Shown here: positions 17,509 through 27,353 of the stretch, in pieces
Position numbering within the stretch: position 1 is the first letter of the stretch
How the letters are laid out: the number at the start of each line of letters is the position of its first letter
Notes under the pieces: generated by a model
Databases searched by the model: none
What the model was told of the DNA's origin: nothing
Seen by the model: the letters and a program-made list of their open reading frames with translations, nothing else
DNA from: Brucella grignonensis
GTDB lineage: Bacteria > Pseudomonadota > Alphaproteobacteria > Rhizobiales > Rhizobiaceae
DNA length: 64,000 bases
Assembly: GCF_002252505.1 (NCBI RefSeq)
Contig: NZ_NNRL01000163.1
Coordinates: forward strand, 124,001 to 188,000
Direction of reading: 5' to 3'
Translations under genes and position numbers: made by a program

Positions 17509-17865
17509 TTAAAGCGGTGTAAAGCAGACGTTTGTGTGTCCAGCACTGATGAAACCAAGGCGCTGCGCTGCACCCTTGGAAAGATCAAGCACGCGTCCCT
17601 TAATGAACGGCCCGCGATCATTGATACGGACGATAAGCGACTTGCCGTTTCTCTGATTGGTGACCTTAACCTTGGTGCCAAGCGGCAGTGTTTTGTGAGC
17701 CGCAGTCAGACCGGCTGGGTTCATGCGTTCGCCCGATGCGGTGCGTGAGGTGAGTGCATACCAGGAGGCACCGCCACAGCGCGCAGCTTGAGCTTCCATT
17801 GCGGTGATCGAGAAAAGACCTGTCGTCGCAACGGCGAGCATAGCCATACGGATTTTGAAGTTCAT
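17509..17865 (-). CDS. RlpA-like double-psi beta-barrel protein, secreted
   Basis: A 118-residue exported protein. The signal peptide covers about residues 1-27 ([20 protein letters not shown] to MEAQA). The mature part is one double-psi beta-barrel of the RlpA type: [35 protein letters not shown], and [20 protein letters not shown] with the conserved aspartate-arginine pair. RlpA proteins bind or cleave denuded glycan strands of the wall. The SPOR domain of full RlpA is missing, as is common in rhizobia. It stands alone between two transcription units. Confidence 0.88.
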   Translation of the reverse strand: MNFKIRMAMLAVATTGLFSITAMEAQAARCGGASWYALTSRTASGERMNPAGLTAAHKTLPLGTKVKVTNQRNGKSLIVRINDRGPFIKGRVLDLSKGAAQRLGFISAGHTNVCFTPL

Positions 17866-18435
17866 ACTGATTCCAAGAGTCGTTTCAAAAAGTCTGTCCG
17901 GTAATTTTGAGTTACGACGAGAAAGACCTGCGCCAACTGGAATCTAAATGTGGCGATGGCGTGATGTTATTGGGAGTATAATGAGGTAATAGATTCAATG
18001 AACTGTGCGGAAAATGATCCTATACTATGCGTTGTTTATTTGATAACTCAAGAAAAGATCAGGAATATTTTAACCGGTATGTCGCTGTTGTTGTAAAACT
18101 GTTTACGATTCGTTAGGATTCCATGCTTGCCCTCTGCTCGACCATGTTTTGATGCGGAAAGCGCAAGAAGAGCTGCTTTGCCGATGGCCACGGTCTTGCC
18201 GTTCCGATGCAATTTTTATTTGTAGCCCCAGTTTTCGACCGCGTCAGTCAAGTTGATAAAATCAGGCCTTTTTTGGGCAAAATACAACCAGTGATTGTTT
18301 TTGATGTGGTAACATTTGTGATGCCGTCTGTAACTTTTGTTGAAAGGCCACGCGATGACGCAGTTTTGACCGCGCATCGCGTGCATGCAAAAGCCAAAAT
18401 CCTGCTATAAGCGCTCATGTTCAGAACGGAAAATC
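17866..18435. other. Long intergenic region, no gene recognised
   Basis: About 570 bases, AT-rich in the first half. A 67-codon frame (18207-18410) has no ribosome site and no recognisable features. I see no strong terminator, tRNA or repeat copy. It must hold promoters for the divergent RlpA-like and YbaN-like genes; a small RNA is possible but unsupported. Confidence 0.5.
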
Positions 18436-18852
18436 ATGCAGGATAAGCCACAAAAGGACGATGCCGACACAGCGCTTCCGGCCATTTCGGCGGGCAAGCG
18501 TATTCTATATTTATGCCTTGGCTTCCTCATGCTGGCGCTTGGTATCATTGGCGTCGTTCTGCCGGTCATGCCGACAACGATCTTTATCATTCTGGCTGCG
18601 TGGTTTTTCGCCCGTTCATCGCCCAAATTTGAGGCGCGCCTGCTTGCAGATCCGCAATTTGGTCCGCTTATTGTCAAATGGCGCGAGCGCGGTGCTATCC
18701 CGCCCAAGGCAAAACTATATGCCTGCCTCGGCATGGCATTCGGCTATGGCATGTTCTGGTGGGGCGCTCGTCCGGGGCCTTTGCTTGCTGTCTCTGTCAC
18801 GATCTTTATGCTTGGTTCTGCGGCTTATGTGCTGTCGCGCCCCAGTGAATAA
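18436..18852 (+). CDS. YbaN/DUF454 family inner-membrane protein
   Basis: A 138-residue protein with hydrophobic segments near residues 20-60 (LYLCLGFLMLALGIIGVVLP and FIILAAWFFA) and 95-135. The motif GVVLPVMPTTIFIILAAWFF followed by ARSSPKFEARL is characteristic of DUF454/YbaN. Function is unknown; in some bacteria such genes are linked to iron or heme regulation. The ATG of MQDKPQ follows AACGGAAA; a 17-codon upstream extension was dropped. Confidence 0.85.
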   Translation: MQDKPQKDDADTALPAISAGKRILYLCLGFLMLALGIIGVVLPVMPTTIFIILAAWFFARSSPKFEARLLADPQFGPLIVKWRERGAIPPKAKLYACLGMAFGYGMFWWGARPGPLLAVSVTIFMLGSAAYVLSRPSE

Positions 18853-18878
18853 GACAACATTGCAAACGGGAGCTTTTA

Positions 18879-20054
18879 ATGCCTTTGCCTTCCATCAATC
18901 CGCTTATTGACAAGCTCTCAGCGCCGCCCATTCCTGCGGTACAGGCGTGGGCACGGGATTATGACGGCTCCCATGGCCCTCTGATTGACCTCTCACAGGC
19001 TGTTCCCGGTTATCCGCCTCATCCTGATATGCTGCGCTTTCTCGGCGAGGCTGCGGGGTCTGTTACATCTGCAGGCTATGGTCCAATTGAGGGCGAAACA
19101 GTTTTGCGTGAGGCCTATGCGACTCATGCTGGCAAGCTTTATGACGCTGAAATCAAGGCCAACAATGTTCATATAACGTCGGGCTGCAATCAGGCTTTCA
19201 TTGCCGCGATCATGTGCATCGCTCAAAGCGGCGATACAGTTCTCGCAACCAATCCCTTTTACTTCAATCATCAGTCATCATTGGAGATGCTGGGCATTCG
19301 CTCGGCGACTGTCGATTGCCGCGCTGAAAACGGATTTGTGCCTGATATCGAAGATGTAAAGGCGGCCTTGCATAAAGGCGTACGCGCGCTCGTTCTGGTG
19401 TCGCCCAATAATCCAACCGGTGCAATTTACCCGCCACAACTGCTTGGCCAGATCTATGCCGCTTGCCGCGACAACGGGACATGGCTGCTGCTGGATGAAA
19501 CCTATCGTGATTTTTTGAGTGATGCTGATCAGACTCCCCATGATCTGCTTAAAGAAGCCGATTGGCCGTCGCATCTGATCCAGCTCTACAGCTTCTCGAA
19601 GTCCTTCTGTATTCCGGGCCACAGGCTTGGGGCGATTGTTGCAGGTTCGGACATGGTGGCCAATGTCGCCAAGGTGATGGATAATCTGCAAATCTGTGCG
19701 ACGCGTGCGCCACAGATTGCCGTCAGTCGCGCGATTGAACCGCTTAAGGCCTGGCGTGACGACAACCGCAAGGAGATTGCGCGGCGCGCGGAAGCTTTGC
19801 GTGTCTCCATGAGCAATGTGGCTGGCTGGGATGTCGAGGCGGTGGGCGCTTATTTCGCATTTGTGCGTCATCCTTATGAAGGTGTGTCCTCAGCCAGGGT
19901 TTCCGAGAGGCTCGCCAAGTCAATCGGTGTCGTTACGCTACCCGGCAGTTTTTTCGGAGATGAACAGGACGCTTTCTTGCGCTTTGCATTTGCCAATGCG
20001 GACGTTGCCGGGATCAAGGCAATGGCTGCGCGATTGCCGCTTTTAAAGCTTTGA
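18879..20054 (+). CDS. PLP-dependent aminotransferase, class I/II
   Basis: A 391-residue fold-type I aminotransferase. Seen are YGPIEGETVLREAYA (67-81), the SPNNPTG loop (175-181), DETY (206-209) with the PLP-ring aspartate, the PLP lysine K241 in YSFSKSFCIPGHRLG, and FLRFAFAN near the C-terminus with the carboxylate-binding arginine. The substrate is not clear from sequence. It begins 26 bases after the YbaN-like gene and may share its transcript. The spacer has GGGAG before the ATG. Confidence 0.9.
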   Translation: MPLPSINPLIDKLSAPPIPAVQAWARDYDGSHGPLIDLSQAVPGYPPHPDMLRFLGEAAGSVTSAGYGPIEGETVLREAYATHAGKLYDAEIKANNVHITSGCNQAFIAAIMCIAQSGDTVLATNPFYFNHQSSLEMLGIRSATVDCRAENGFVPDIEDVKAALHKGVRALVLVSPNNPTGAIYPPQLLGQIYAACRDNGTWLLLDETYRDFLSDADQTPHDLLKEADWPSHLIQLYSFSKSFCIPGHRLGAIVAGSDMVANVAKVMDNLQICATRAPQIAVSRAIEPLKAWRDDNRKEIARRAEALRVSMSNVAGWDVEAVGAYFAFVRHPYEGVSSARVSERLAKSIGVVTLPGSFFGDEQDAFLRFAFANADVAGIKAMAARLPLLKL

Positions 20055-20111
20055 GTGATTAGGCATCCCGGAAACCCTGCAAAAGGGCGAGCAAAGCCGA
20101 TTGATACAAAG

Positions 20112-20140
20112 CTGTAACACTACTGTCATATGACTGTTAT
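20112..20140 (+). promoter_or_regulatory. Pho box (PhoB binding site) upstream of pstS
   Basis: Three direct 7-base repeats, CTGTAAC, CTGTCAT and CTGTTAT, each separated by four bases, giving the 11-base spacing of PhoB half-sites. A TATATA sequence overlaps the downstream edge. This fits phosphate-starvation control of pstSCAB-phoU-phoB by the PhoB encoded in the same cluster. Confidence 0.85.
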
Positions 20141-20206
20141 ATAGAGCGCGTAGACGGCTGGTGACGCTTTCACGTCATGTGTCTTTTACAACAGGGGCTG
20201 GTGCTC

Positions 20207-21253
20207 ATGAACAAGATGATTTCCTCGACCGCAGCGCTCGCAATTGCTGCAGTATTGTCGGTTTCCGCTGCAAATGCGCGCGATCAGATTCAGGTTTCCG
20301 GTTCCTCGACCGTTCTGCCTTATGCCAAGATCGTTGCAGAAACCTTTGGCGAAACCTATCCTAACTTCAAGACGCCGGTCATTGAATCGGGCGGTTCTGG
20401 CGCAGGCATCAAGGAATTCTGCAAGGGCGTTGGTGAAAATACCATCGATATCGCCAATTCCTCGCGCGCTCTGAAGAGCACCGAACTCAAGTCCTGCATC
20501 GACGCAGGCGTCAAGGAAGTTCAGGAAGTCCGTTTCGGTTATGACGGTATCGTCTTCGCAACCGATGCAAACGGCCCGGACTGGAAACTTGCTCCAGTTG
20601 ATGTTTACAAGGCTCTTGCTGCCAAGCTCGTCGTAGACGGCAAGCTGGTCGACAATCCAAACACCAAGTGGAACCAGGTCAATGCAGACCTGCCAGATTG
20701 GGACATCACCGCCTATATCCCTGGTGAAAAGCACGGCACGCGTGAAGTTTTCGACGAAAAGCTTCTTGCTGACGGCTGCAAGGAATCGGGCGCTCTTGAT
20801 GAAATCAAGAAGACCGGTCTTGATGACAAGGCTTCGGCTGCTGCCTGTATCGCTGTGCGTAAGGACGGCAAGGCTGTTGATATCGATGGCGACTACAGCG
20901 AAACGCTGGCTCGCATCGACTCCAACAAGCAGGGCGTTGGCGTTTTCGGTCTCTACTTCTTCGAAAACAACGCTGACAAGCTGAAGGTTGCAACCGTCAA
21001 TGGCATCAAGCCATCGGCTGAAACCGTTGCTTCGGGTGAATATCCGGTTTCGCGCCCACTGTTCTTCTACGTGAAGAAGGCTCACCTTGGCGTCATTCCA
21101 GGCCTCAAGGAATATGTTGACTTCTTCCTGTCTGAACAGATGGTCGGCCCAGAAGGCCCACTTGCTGAATATGGTCTGGTTCCGGCTCCGGATGCAGAAC
21201 GTGAAGCACAGCGCGCTGCCTTCACTGAAGGCAAGGTCATGGAAGCCAAGTAA
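20207..21253 (+). CDS. pstS: Phosphate ABC transporter, periplasmic binding protein PstS
   Basis: A 348-residue periplasmic phosphate-binding protein. The signal peptide (MNKMISSTAALAIAAVLSVS, cut after ANA) is followed by IQVSGSSTVLPYAKIVAE and ESGGSGAGIKEFCKG, which hold the phosphate-binding serines, and by IDIANSSRALK and GEKHGTREVFDEKLL. Length and motifs fit the alphaproteobacterial high-affinity form. The ATG follows AGGGGCTGG; a ten-codon extension was rejected. It lies behind the Pho box and ahead of a hairpin separating it from pstC. Confidence 0.95.
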   Translation: MNKMISSTAALAIAAVLSVSAANARDQIQVSGSSTVLPYAKIVAETFGETYPNFKTPVIESGGSGAGIKEFCKGVGENTIDIANSSRALKSTELKSCIDAGVKEVQEVRFGYDGIVFATDANGPDWKLAPVDVYKALAAKLVVDGKLVDNPNTKWNQVNADLPDWDITAYIPGEKHGTREVFDEKLLADGCKESGALDEIKKTGLDDKASAAACIAVRKDGKAVDIDGDYSETLARIDSNKQGVGVFGLYFFENNADKLKVATVNGIKPSAETVASGEYPVSRPLFFYVKKAHLGVIPGLKEYVDFFLSEQMVGPEGPLAEYGLVPAPDAEREAQRAAFTEGKVMEAK

Positions 21254-21266
21254 GCTTTGATCTGTG

Positions 21267-21307
21267 GAATGCGGGGAGGACTTCTCCCCGCATTCTTCCT
21301 CTTTTGC
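21267..21307 (+). terminator. Hairpin between pstS and pstC
   Basis: A perfect 12-base stem (GAATGCGGGGAG with CTCCCCGCATTC) around a five-base loop, followed by TTCCTCTTTT. It lies 13 bases after the pstS stop. Such hairpins let the binding protein message accumulate above the permease message, by partial termination or by blocking decay. Confidence 0.75.
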
Positions 21308-21407
21308 GCTGGTCGGATAAGACAGGCGCATTCGCGTGAAAATGGCTGACTGCAGACTGTGCATGAAAAGCTGTCTTCACATTTTTTGGGGCAACCGGGG
21401 AAATTGA

Positions 21408-22901
21408 ATGTCCTTCTTTCTGGTTCTCGTCAGTGTCGTCGCAATCGGACTGATCGGATTCTTCATAGGTCGACAGCGCGCCGTTGCGATTGACAAGGCT
21501 CAGCCTGCTGTCAGTTCAGGCGTCGCCACAGAGAAAATGCATTCCCGCCCGCTTTATCATGGCTGGTGGGTTTTCCTCGTTTCCGCATTGCCCGCAATTC
21601 TGTTTCTCGCGGTCTGGGCGGTTGGTACATCGGTTTATCTCGATCATACGGCAACGGCTCGTATGCCGGCTGCTGTCGAAGATGGCTCATTTTCCGAACG
21701 CAGCCTGCAGCTTGGTATGATCCGCAGCCTTGCAGGTGGTCTCGACAAACTGACGCCTGCTGAAATCGACAGTTTCCCGCAGACTTATAAGGAAGCACGT
21801 GACGTGCTCGGTTCAAAGGGCGTAGCGCTTGCGACCGAAGGGCAGGACTATATGGTCCCCGTCGCCCTTTTCCTGGAAAAGGCGAATAAAATCTCTCATA
21901 CGCTTGGCAGCGCCGTCGCAATGATCATCGCGATTGCCGGACTGATTTTTGGTCTCTCCGGTATCAAGCGCCGCACGCGTGCCCGCAACAATGTCGAGCG
22001 CATCGTGTTGTGGGGCCTGATTGCTGCTTCCGGTATTGCTATTCTGACAACAATTGGGATCGTGTTCTCTGTTCTGTTCCAGACAGTGAGTTTCTTCCAG
22101 TCGATCGCGCCGGTGGATTTCTTCTTCGGCACAGTCTGGGATCCACGCTTCGCAGCCGCTGGTTCAAGCGGTGAAGTCGGTCAGTTCGGTCTGATCCCTC
22201 TGCTCGCTGGTACGCTTTACATTGCGCTGGTTGCGATGCTCTTTGCGGTGCCGGTCGGCCTGTTCTCCGCCATCTACATGGCTGAATATGCGTCACCCCG
22301 CGTGCGCACTGTGGTCAAGCCGTTGCTTGAACTTCTGGCGGGTATTCCGACCATCGTTTATGGTTTCTTCGCGCTCATAACGGTTGGCCCATTCCTGCGC
22401 GATCTCTCGATGGCAATCGCTGGCGGTCAGGGTTTCATCATGGCGCAGAGCGTGCTGACCGCCGGTCTCGTCATGGGCGTGATGCTGATCCCGTTCGTAT
22501 CGTCGCTGTCTGACGATATCATTACATCGGTCCCGCGCTCGCTGCGTGACGGCTCGCTCGGCCTTGGTGCAACACGTTCCGAAACGATCAAGCGGGTTGT
22601 TCTGCCAGCTGCACTTCCCGGTATCGTCGGTGCACTTCTGATGACGGCTTCGCGTGCGATTGGTGAAACCATGATCGTGGTGCTCGCAGCCGGTGTTGCG
22701 GCCCGCCTGACAGCCAATCCATTTGAAGCCATGACCACCATCACGGTCAAGATCGTCAACCAGCTGACCGGTGACCTTGAATTCGACTCGCCACAGACGC
22801 TCGTCGCCTTTGCGCTGGGTATTACCCTCTTCGTCCTGACGCTGATCATGAACATTTTTGCGCTCTACATCGTTCGCAAGTACCGGGAGCAGTACGAATA
22901 A
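21408..22901 (+). CDS. pstC: Phosphate ABC transporter permease PstC
   Basis: A 497-residue inner-membrane permease. Roughly the first 200 residues form an extra N-terminal part with several membrane segments, usual in alphaproteobacterial PstC. The C-terminal transport core has MYMAEYASPR-like motif (YMAEYASPRVRTVVKPLLEL), LLAGIPTIVYGFFAL and the ATPase-docking GLGATRSETIKRVVLPAALPG. The ATG follows GGGGAAATTGA. The stop shares one base with the pstA start. Confidence 0.95.
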   Translation: MSFFLVLVSVVAIGLIGFFIGRQRAVAIDKAQPAVSSGVATEKMHSRPLYHGWWVFLVSALPAILFLAVWAVGTSVYLDHTATARMPAAVEDGSFSERSLQLGMIRSLAGGLDKLTPAEIDSFPQTYKEARDVLGSKGVALATEGQDYMVPVALFLEKANKISHTLGSAVAMIIAIAGLIFGLSGIKRRTRARNNVERIVLWGLIAASGIAILTTIGIVFSVLFQTVSFFQSIAPVDFFFGTVWDPRFAAAGSSGEVGQFGLIPLLAGTLYIALVAMLFAVPVGLFSAIYMAEYASPRVRTVVKPLLELLAGIPTIVYGFFALITVGPFLRDLSMAIAGGQGFIMAQSVLTAGLVMGVMLIPFVSSLSDDIITSVPRSLRDGSLGLGATRSETIKRVVLPAALPGIVGALLMTASRAIGETMIVVLAAGVAARLTANPFEAMTTITVKIVNQLTGDLEFDSPQTLVAFALGITLFVLTLIMNIFALYIVRKYREQYE

Positions 22902-24220
22902 TGACCGATTCAACTTTCAATGCTGCTGGGAATGCCGTGGCAACACCCCAGCGCCGCGATATCGGAATCAAGCGCCGCTACGCCGCTGAACGTCGCTTCC
23001 GTCTCTATGGCATCGTTGCCATTGCGATCGGTGTGTTCTTCCTCTGCGCTCTGCTGTTCTCGGTCTTTTCCAAGGGCTATAGCGCTTTCGGACAGACGAC
23101 GATTTATTTGCCGGTCAAGCTTGACGAACAGGTTATCGATCCGGGCAACAAGCGTGCGACCGATCCAAATGTACTGATCACCGCCAACTATCCGCTTCTG
23201 GTTCGCAATGCTCTGGCTGAAAAGCTTGGCGTCGCATCGACAGATCGCGCGCAATTGCGTGAAATTGGCCGCTTCTTCTCTGATGGTGTGCGTGTTCAGC
23301 TTCGCCAGATGGTGATGGATAATCCAACGCTGATCGGCACCACGCAGACGGTTCCGGTTCTGGCAGCTGCTGATATCGACTCGGCCTATAAGGGGCAGAT
23401 CGATCTTTCGGTCGCAGAAGCAAACCGCAAGGTTTCTGATCGTCAGGTCGCCTGGATGAAGACGCTGACCGATGAAGGCATCATGAGCCAGGCTTTCAAC
23501 TGGGGCCTGTTCACCAATGGCGCTTCCAGTCGTCCGGAAACTTCCGGTCTGGGTGTGGCGCTGGTCGGTTCCTTCTACATGATGCTGATCGTGCTGGTTC
23601 TTGCACTGCCTATCGGTGTGGCGGCTTCGATCTATCTTGAAGAGTTTGCCAAGAAGAACCGTCTTACGGACCTCATCGAGGTCAACATCAACAATCTGGC
23701 TGCGGTGCCGTCGATTGTGTTCGGTCTGCTCGGTCTTGCGGTCTTCATCAACTTCTTCAATCTGCCGCGCTCCGCATCGATTGTGGGTGGTCTGGTGCTG
23801 ACATTGATGACGCTTCCGACGATCATCATCGCGACACGTTCCGCTCTTCGCGCCGTGCCGCCGTCGATCCGCTCTGCGGCTCTCGGGCTTGGCGCATCGA
23901 AGACACAGATGGTGTTTCACCATGTGTTGCCTCTCGCAGCACCGGGCATTCTGACCGGAACAATTATTGGTCTTGCTCAGGCGTTGGGTGAAACAGCACC
24001 GCTGCTTCTGATCGGTATGGTGGCCTTTGTTGCCAATATGCCTACAACGCCGATGGACCCGGCTACCGCTCTGCCGGTGCAGATCTATATGTGGGCAAAC
24101 GAAGCAGAACGCGCCTTTGTGGAACGCACGTCAGGCGCTATTATCGTCCTGCTTCTGTTCCTTGCCGTGATGAATATTGCAGCAATTATTCTGCGCCGCC
24201 GCTTTGAGCGCCGCTGGTAA
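22901..24220 (+). CDS. pstA: Phosphate ABC transporter permease PstA
   Basis: A 439-residue partner permease. After one N-terminal membrane segment comes a long periplasmic insert (about residues 50-205), found in the alphaproteobacterial form. The transport core includes [35 protein letters not shown] and the docking loop [20 protein letters not shown]. Start and pstC stop overlap, and pstB follows after eleven bases, so the genes are tightly coupled. Confidence 0.95.
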   Translation: MTDSTFNAAGNAVATPQRRDIGIKRRYAAERRFRLYGIVAIAIGVFFLCALLFSVFSKGYSAFGQTTIYLPVKLDEQVIDPGNKRATDPNVLITANYPLLVRNALAEKLGVASTDRAQLREIGRFFSDGVRVQLRQMVMDNPTLIGTTQTVPVLAAADIDSAYKGQIDLSVAEANRKVSDRQVAWMKTLTDEGIMSQAFNWGLFTNGASSRPETSGLGVALVGSFYMMLIVLVLALPIGVAASIYLEEFAKKNRLTDLIEVNINNLAAVPSIVFGLLGLAVFINFFNLPRSASIVGGLVLTLMTLPTIIIATRSALRAVPPSIRSAALGLGASKTQMVFHHVLPLAAPGILTGTIIGLAQALGETAPLLLIGMVAFVANMPTTPMDPATALPVQIYMWANEAERAFVERTSGAIIVLLLFLAVMNIAAIILRRRFERRW

Positions 24221-24231
24221 ACGGGAGAGAA

Positions 24232-25056
24232 ATGATGAATCTCATGACTGAACGATCTCTCGAGAAAGCCGTAGGAGAAAAGATGAACGCCAATGCCCCC
24301 TCCATAAAGATGCGCGGCGACAAGGTCTGCGTGTTTTATGGCGAGAAACAGGCTCTGTTCGAAGTCGATCTGGACGTTCCGGAAAAGATGGTTACAGCGC
24401 TTATCGGTCCTTCGGGCTGCGGCAAGTCTACATTCCTGCGTTCGCTCAATCGCATGAACGACACGATTGAAGGCTGCCGTATCGTGGGCAATATCACGCT
24501 CGACAATGAAGATATCTACGATCCGAAGATCGACGTTGTCGAACTGCGCGCTCGCGTCGGCATGGTGTTCCAGAAGCCAAATCCATTTCCGAAGTCGATC
24601 TTCGAGAATGTGGCTTATGGCCCGCGTATCCATGGTCTGGCACGCAACAAGACCGATCTCGAAGAGATCGTCGTAACGAGCCTCAAGAAGGCCAGCCTTT
24701 TTGAAGAGGTCAAGGATCGTCTTCATGACGCGGGAACCGGTCTTTCCGGTGGTCAGCAGCAGCGTCTGTGCATTGCACGTGCGATTGCAGTCAGCCCGGA
24801 AGTCATCCTGATGGATGAGCCGTGCTCGGCGCTTGATCCGATTGCGACTGCAAAGGTTGAGGAGCTGATCGACGAATTGCGCCAGAACTACACGATCGTC
24901 ATCGTCACGCACTCCATGCAGCAGGCAGCTCGCGTTTCACAGCGTACCGCCATGTTCCACTTGGGCAATCTGGTGGAAGTGGGCGACACGGATGTGATGT
25001 TCACGGCACCGACCGAGAAGCGCACTCAAGACTATATCACCGGTCGCTTTGGTTAA
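24232..25056 (+). CDS. pstB: Phosphate ABC transporter ATPase PstB
   Basis: A 274-residue ATPase. Walker A is GPSGCGKST (about 60-68), the signature [14 protein letters not shown], Walker [17 protein letters not shown], and the switch histidine in [14 protein letters not shown]. The Q-loop [20 protein letters not shown] is diagnostic of PstB. GGGAGAGA precedes the ATG; a second ATG 14 codons later (MNANAPS) is possible because the first residues are not conserved-looking. Confidence 0.96.
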   Translation: MMNLMTERSLEKAVGEKMNANAPSIKMRGDKVCVFYGEKQALFEVDLDVPEKMVTALIGPSGCGKSTFLRSLNRMNDTIEGCRIVGNITLDNEDIYDPKIDVVELRARVGMVFQKPNPFPKSIFENVAYGPRIHGLARNKTDLEEIVVTSLKKASLFEEVKDRLHDAGTGLSGGQQQRLCIARAIAVSPEVILMDEPCSALDPIATAKVEELIDELRQNYTIVIVTHSMQQAARVSQRTAMFHLGNLVEVGDTDVMFTAPTEKRTQDYITGRFG

Positions 25057-25122
25057 CATTTCAGCAGAAGCAGGAACCGTCTTCGGTTTCGCTTCCCTGT
25101 AATCCTTACTTCGAGGTCTATT

Positions 25123-25845
25123 ATGGCGTCTCAGCATACCGTTACCGCTTACGACGAAGAACTGCAGTTCCTGACCCATAAGATCGCTGAAATGGGCGGT
25201 CATGCGGAACGTATGGTCGAGCAGTCCGTTGCAGCGATTGTCAACGCCGACAATGCGCTGGCTCAGCGCGTTATCTCCGATGATCTCATCCTCGATGCAA
25301 GCGAGCGCGAGATTGACGACAAGGCCGTCATGATCATCGCAAAGCGCCAGCCCATGGCTGTGGACTTGCGCGAAATCATTGGTTCGATCCGTATCTCGGC
25401 CGATCTGGAACGCGTGGGCGATCTTGGCAAAAACATTGCCAAGCGCGTTGCCGCCGTCTCGGAATCGCGCCAGCCGGTCAAGCTCTATCGTGGGCTTGAA
25501 ACACTGGCTGAACTCGCTCTGACCCAGCTCAAAGACGTGCTCGATGCCTATGCAACGCGCTCGGTACAGCAGATCAATGTTGTTCGCGATCGCGATGATG
25601 AAATTGACTCGATGTACACCTCGCTGTTCCGCGAGTTGCTCACCTATATGATGGAAGATCCGCGCAACATTTCAGCCTGCACGCATCTTCTGTTCTGCGC
25701 AAAGAACATTGAGCGCATTGGCGATCACGCAACCAACATTGCTGAGACGGTCTATTACATCGTGACCGGCCTGCAAATGCCTGCGGAACGCCCAAAAGAA
25801 GACCTGAGCCACGGTATCGTCGTGGACGAGGCGCGTAAATCCTGA
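25123..25845 (+). CDS. phoU: Phosphate signalling protein PhoU
   Basis: A 240-residue protein of two similar three-helix halves. Metal-binding motifs are visible as DLERVGDLGKNIAKR in the first half and NIERIGDHATNIAE in the second. PhoU links the Pst transporter to PhoR/PhoB and keeps the regulon off when phosphate is plentiful. It follows pstB by 66 bases. Confidence 0.95.
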   Translation: MASQHTVTAYDEELQFLTHKIAEMGGHAERMVEQSVAAIVNADNALAQRVISDDLILDASEREIDDKAVMIIAKRQPMAVDLREIIGSIRISADLERVGDLGKNIAKRVAAVSESRQPVKLYRGLETLAELALTQLKDVLDAYATRSVQQINVVRDRDDEIDSMYTSLFRELLTYMMEDPRNISACTHLLFCAKNIERIGDHATNIAETVYYIVTGLQMPAERPKEDLSHGIVVDEARKS

Positions 25846-25850
25846 CGATA

Positions 25851-25878
25851 TTTTGCGCTGCATCATTGCGGCGCAAAA
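25851..25878 (+). terminator. Hairpin between phoU and phoB
   Basis: TTTTGCGC pairs with GCGCAAAA around a 12-base loop. There is no T-run, so it may be an RNA-processing or partial-termination hairpin rather than a terminator. Confidence 0.4.
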
Positions 25879-25967
25879 TCTCTGCATGTGTAAGAATAGC
25901 GCGGCGGCACGCGGTCGACGGGGGGATTGTATCTTCTGCGCTCTAAATTCTGGATAGGAAATACTGG

Positions 25968-26654
25968 ATGTCACAGGCACCCAAGATTGCTGTGGTTGAA
26001 GACGAAGAAGCCCTGAGCGTACTCTTGCGTTACAATCTGGAAGCAGAAGGTTATCAGGTCGATGCGATGCTGCGCGGCGATGAAGCCGAAATCACGCTTC
26101 GCGAAAACGTACCGGATCTGCTTATTCTGGACTGGATGCTTCCCGGTGTATCAGGGATCGAACTTTGCCGTCGTCTGCGTCAATGGCCGGAAACCGAGCG
26201 TCTGCCGATCATCATGCTGACTGCGCGTGGCGAAGAAAGCGAACGTGTCCGTGGCCTGAGTGTGGGTGCCGACGATTATGTCGTAAAGCCCTTCTCGACA
26301 CCGGAACTGCTTGCGCGGGTGAAAGCCATGCTGCGCCGTGCCAATCCCAGCGTTCTCTCGCATGTGCTCAAGGTTGGGGATCTGGTGCTCGATCGTCAGC
26401 AGCACCGCGTCTATCGCAAGGAAAAGGAAGTCCGCCTCGGACCCACAGAATTCCGCTTGCTTGAATATTTCATGATGTCTCCGGGCCGCGTCTTCTCCCG
26501 CAGCCAGTTGCTGGATGGTGTCTGGGGACCGGATATCTATGTCGACGACCGCACGGTCGACGTGCATGTCGGACGTTTGCGCAAGGCGATCAATGTCGGG
26601 CGCGCCCTCGATCCAATCCGCACGGTGCGTGGCGCAGGCTACTCATTCGGGTGA
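25968..26654 (+). CDS. phoB: Phosphate regulon response regulator PhoB
   Basis: A 228-residue OmpR-type regulator. The receiver has acidic E11/D12, the phospho-acceptor D55 (LILDWMLPG), T85 and K107 (DDYVVKPFS). The winged-helix DNA-binding domain (about 130-228) includes RLGPTEFRLLEYFM and DRTVDVHVGRLRKAIN. It presumably binds the Pho box upstream of pstS. Its sensor phoR is not adjacent within this window. The gap after phoU (about 120 bases) suggests a possible second promoter. Confidence 0.95.
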   Translation: MSQAPKIAVVEDEEALSVLLRYNLEAEGYQVDAMLRGDEAEITLRENVPDLLILDWMLPGVSGIELCRRLRQWPETERLPIIMLTARGEESERVRGLSVGADDYVVKPFSTPELLARVKAMLRRANPSVLSHVLKVGDLVLDRQQHRVYRKEKEVRLGPTEFRLLEYFMMSPGRVFSRSQLLDGVWGPDIYVDDRTVDVHVGRLRKAINVGRALDPIRTVRGAGYSFG

Positions 26655-27353
26655 TCAAATCTCGACTTGCAGAACTTCTTGGAGCGGCCCGTTGCTGAAA
26701 ATGCGACGGGCCGTTTTGCATGAAGGGAGCGAACGACGCGACTCAGTATTCGCTCTTTCGATTCGGCGAGGTTGGCCAAATCTGTGTCAAAAACCGACAA
26801 TATCACGCGATGTTACATCGGTCGTGACAAAGTTGAAGAATCCCAGAAATCGGCGTCAAAAGCAGCATCTAAAAAGTCAAAAAAGGAGGCTGCGTAAAAT
26901 CTTGAAACATCAGCGAAATAAGGCAGTGATGTGGCCTGTATTTCAGCAAATTGAATCGCGTTAAATCAATAACTTATAAGATTTGCTAAATCACGTTAAG
27001 GATTTATTAATGAATTTAAAGGGTTTGTGGGTGAAATTCAGCTCCGGATTCGGGTTCGGTCAGCCTCTGGTTTGGAGGTGTCGCTGATTTTGGAATTTGA
27101 CCGTTTGCCTTTTTTTGGCCTAAAAATTCCAAAACCTTGAATGCAATGAGTGACAGCAGAACGTTTGTTTTTTGATTTTCGTTCTATTTGGCCGGAGCGC
27201 CGGGCGTCTCAATTGGATGCACAAAGGCCGCTCTGTTCGTTCAAATCTGCTGCATATTTTTATGCGGTGGCACCACAGCCAGGTTTCAAACGCCTTTTAC
27301 GGGGCGGAGGCCAGGTTGGATCAATTAAGGGTCCTAACGATGAGACTGAGCCG
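26655..27353. other. Long intergenic region after phoB
   Basis: Apart from the phoB terminator, the 700 bases hold no recognised gene. The middle part is AT-rich. The frame continuous with the downstream hydrolase is open from 27150, but it shows no ribosome site, signal peptide or conserved sequence and I treat it as non-coding. Confidence 0.5.
26686..26718 (+). terminator. Rho-independent terminator of phoB
   Basis: CGGCCCGT pairs with ACGGGCCG around a 13-base loop, followed by TTTT. It lies about 30 bases past the phoB stop and ends the pst-pho cluster. Confidence 0.75.

Noticed and set aside
18207-18410. 67-codon open frame in the gap before the YbaN-like gene
   Set aside because: No ribosome site, no recognisable sequence and atypical composition for a gene here.
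20186-21364. 392-codon frame antisense to pstS, and similar ones opposite the M29 aminopeptidase, miaB, metK, pstA and phoH
   Set aside because: All are opposite strongly identified genes and have no protein family character.
27150-27353. 68-codon N-terminal extension of the SleB-type hydrolase from a GTG
   Set aside because: It would bury the lipoprotein signal peptide and has no ribosome site.
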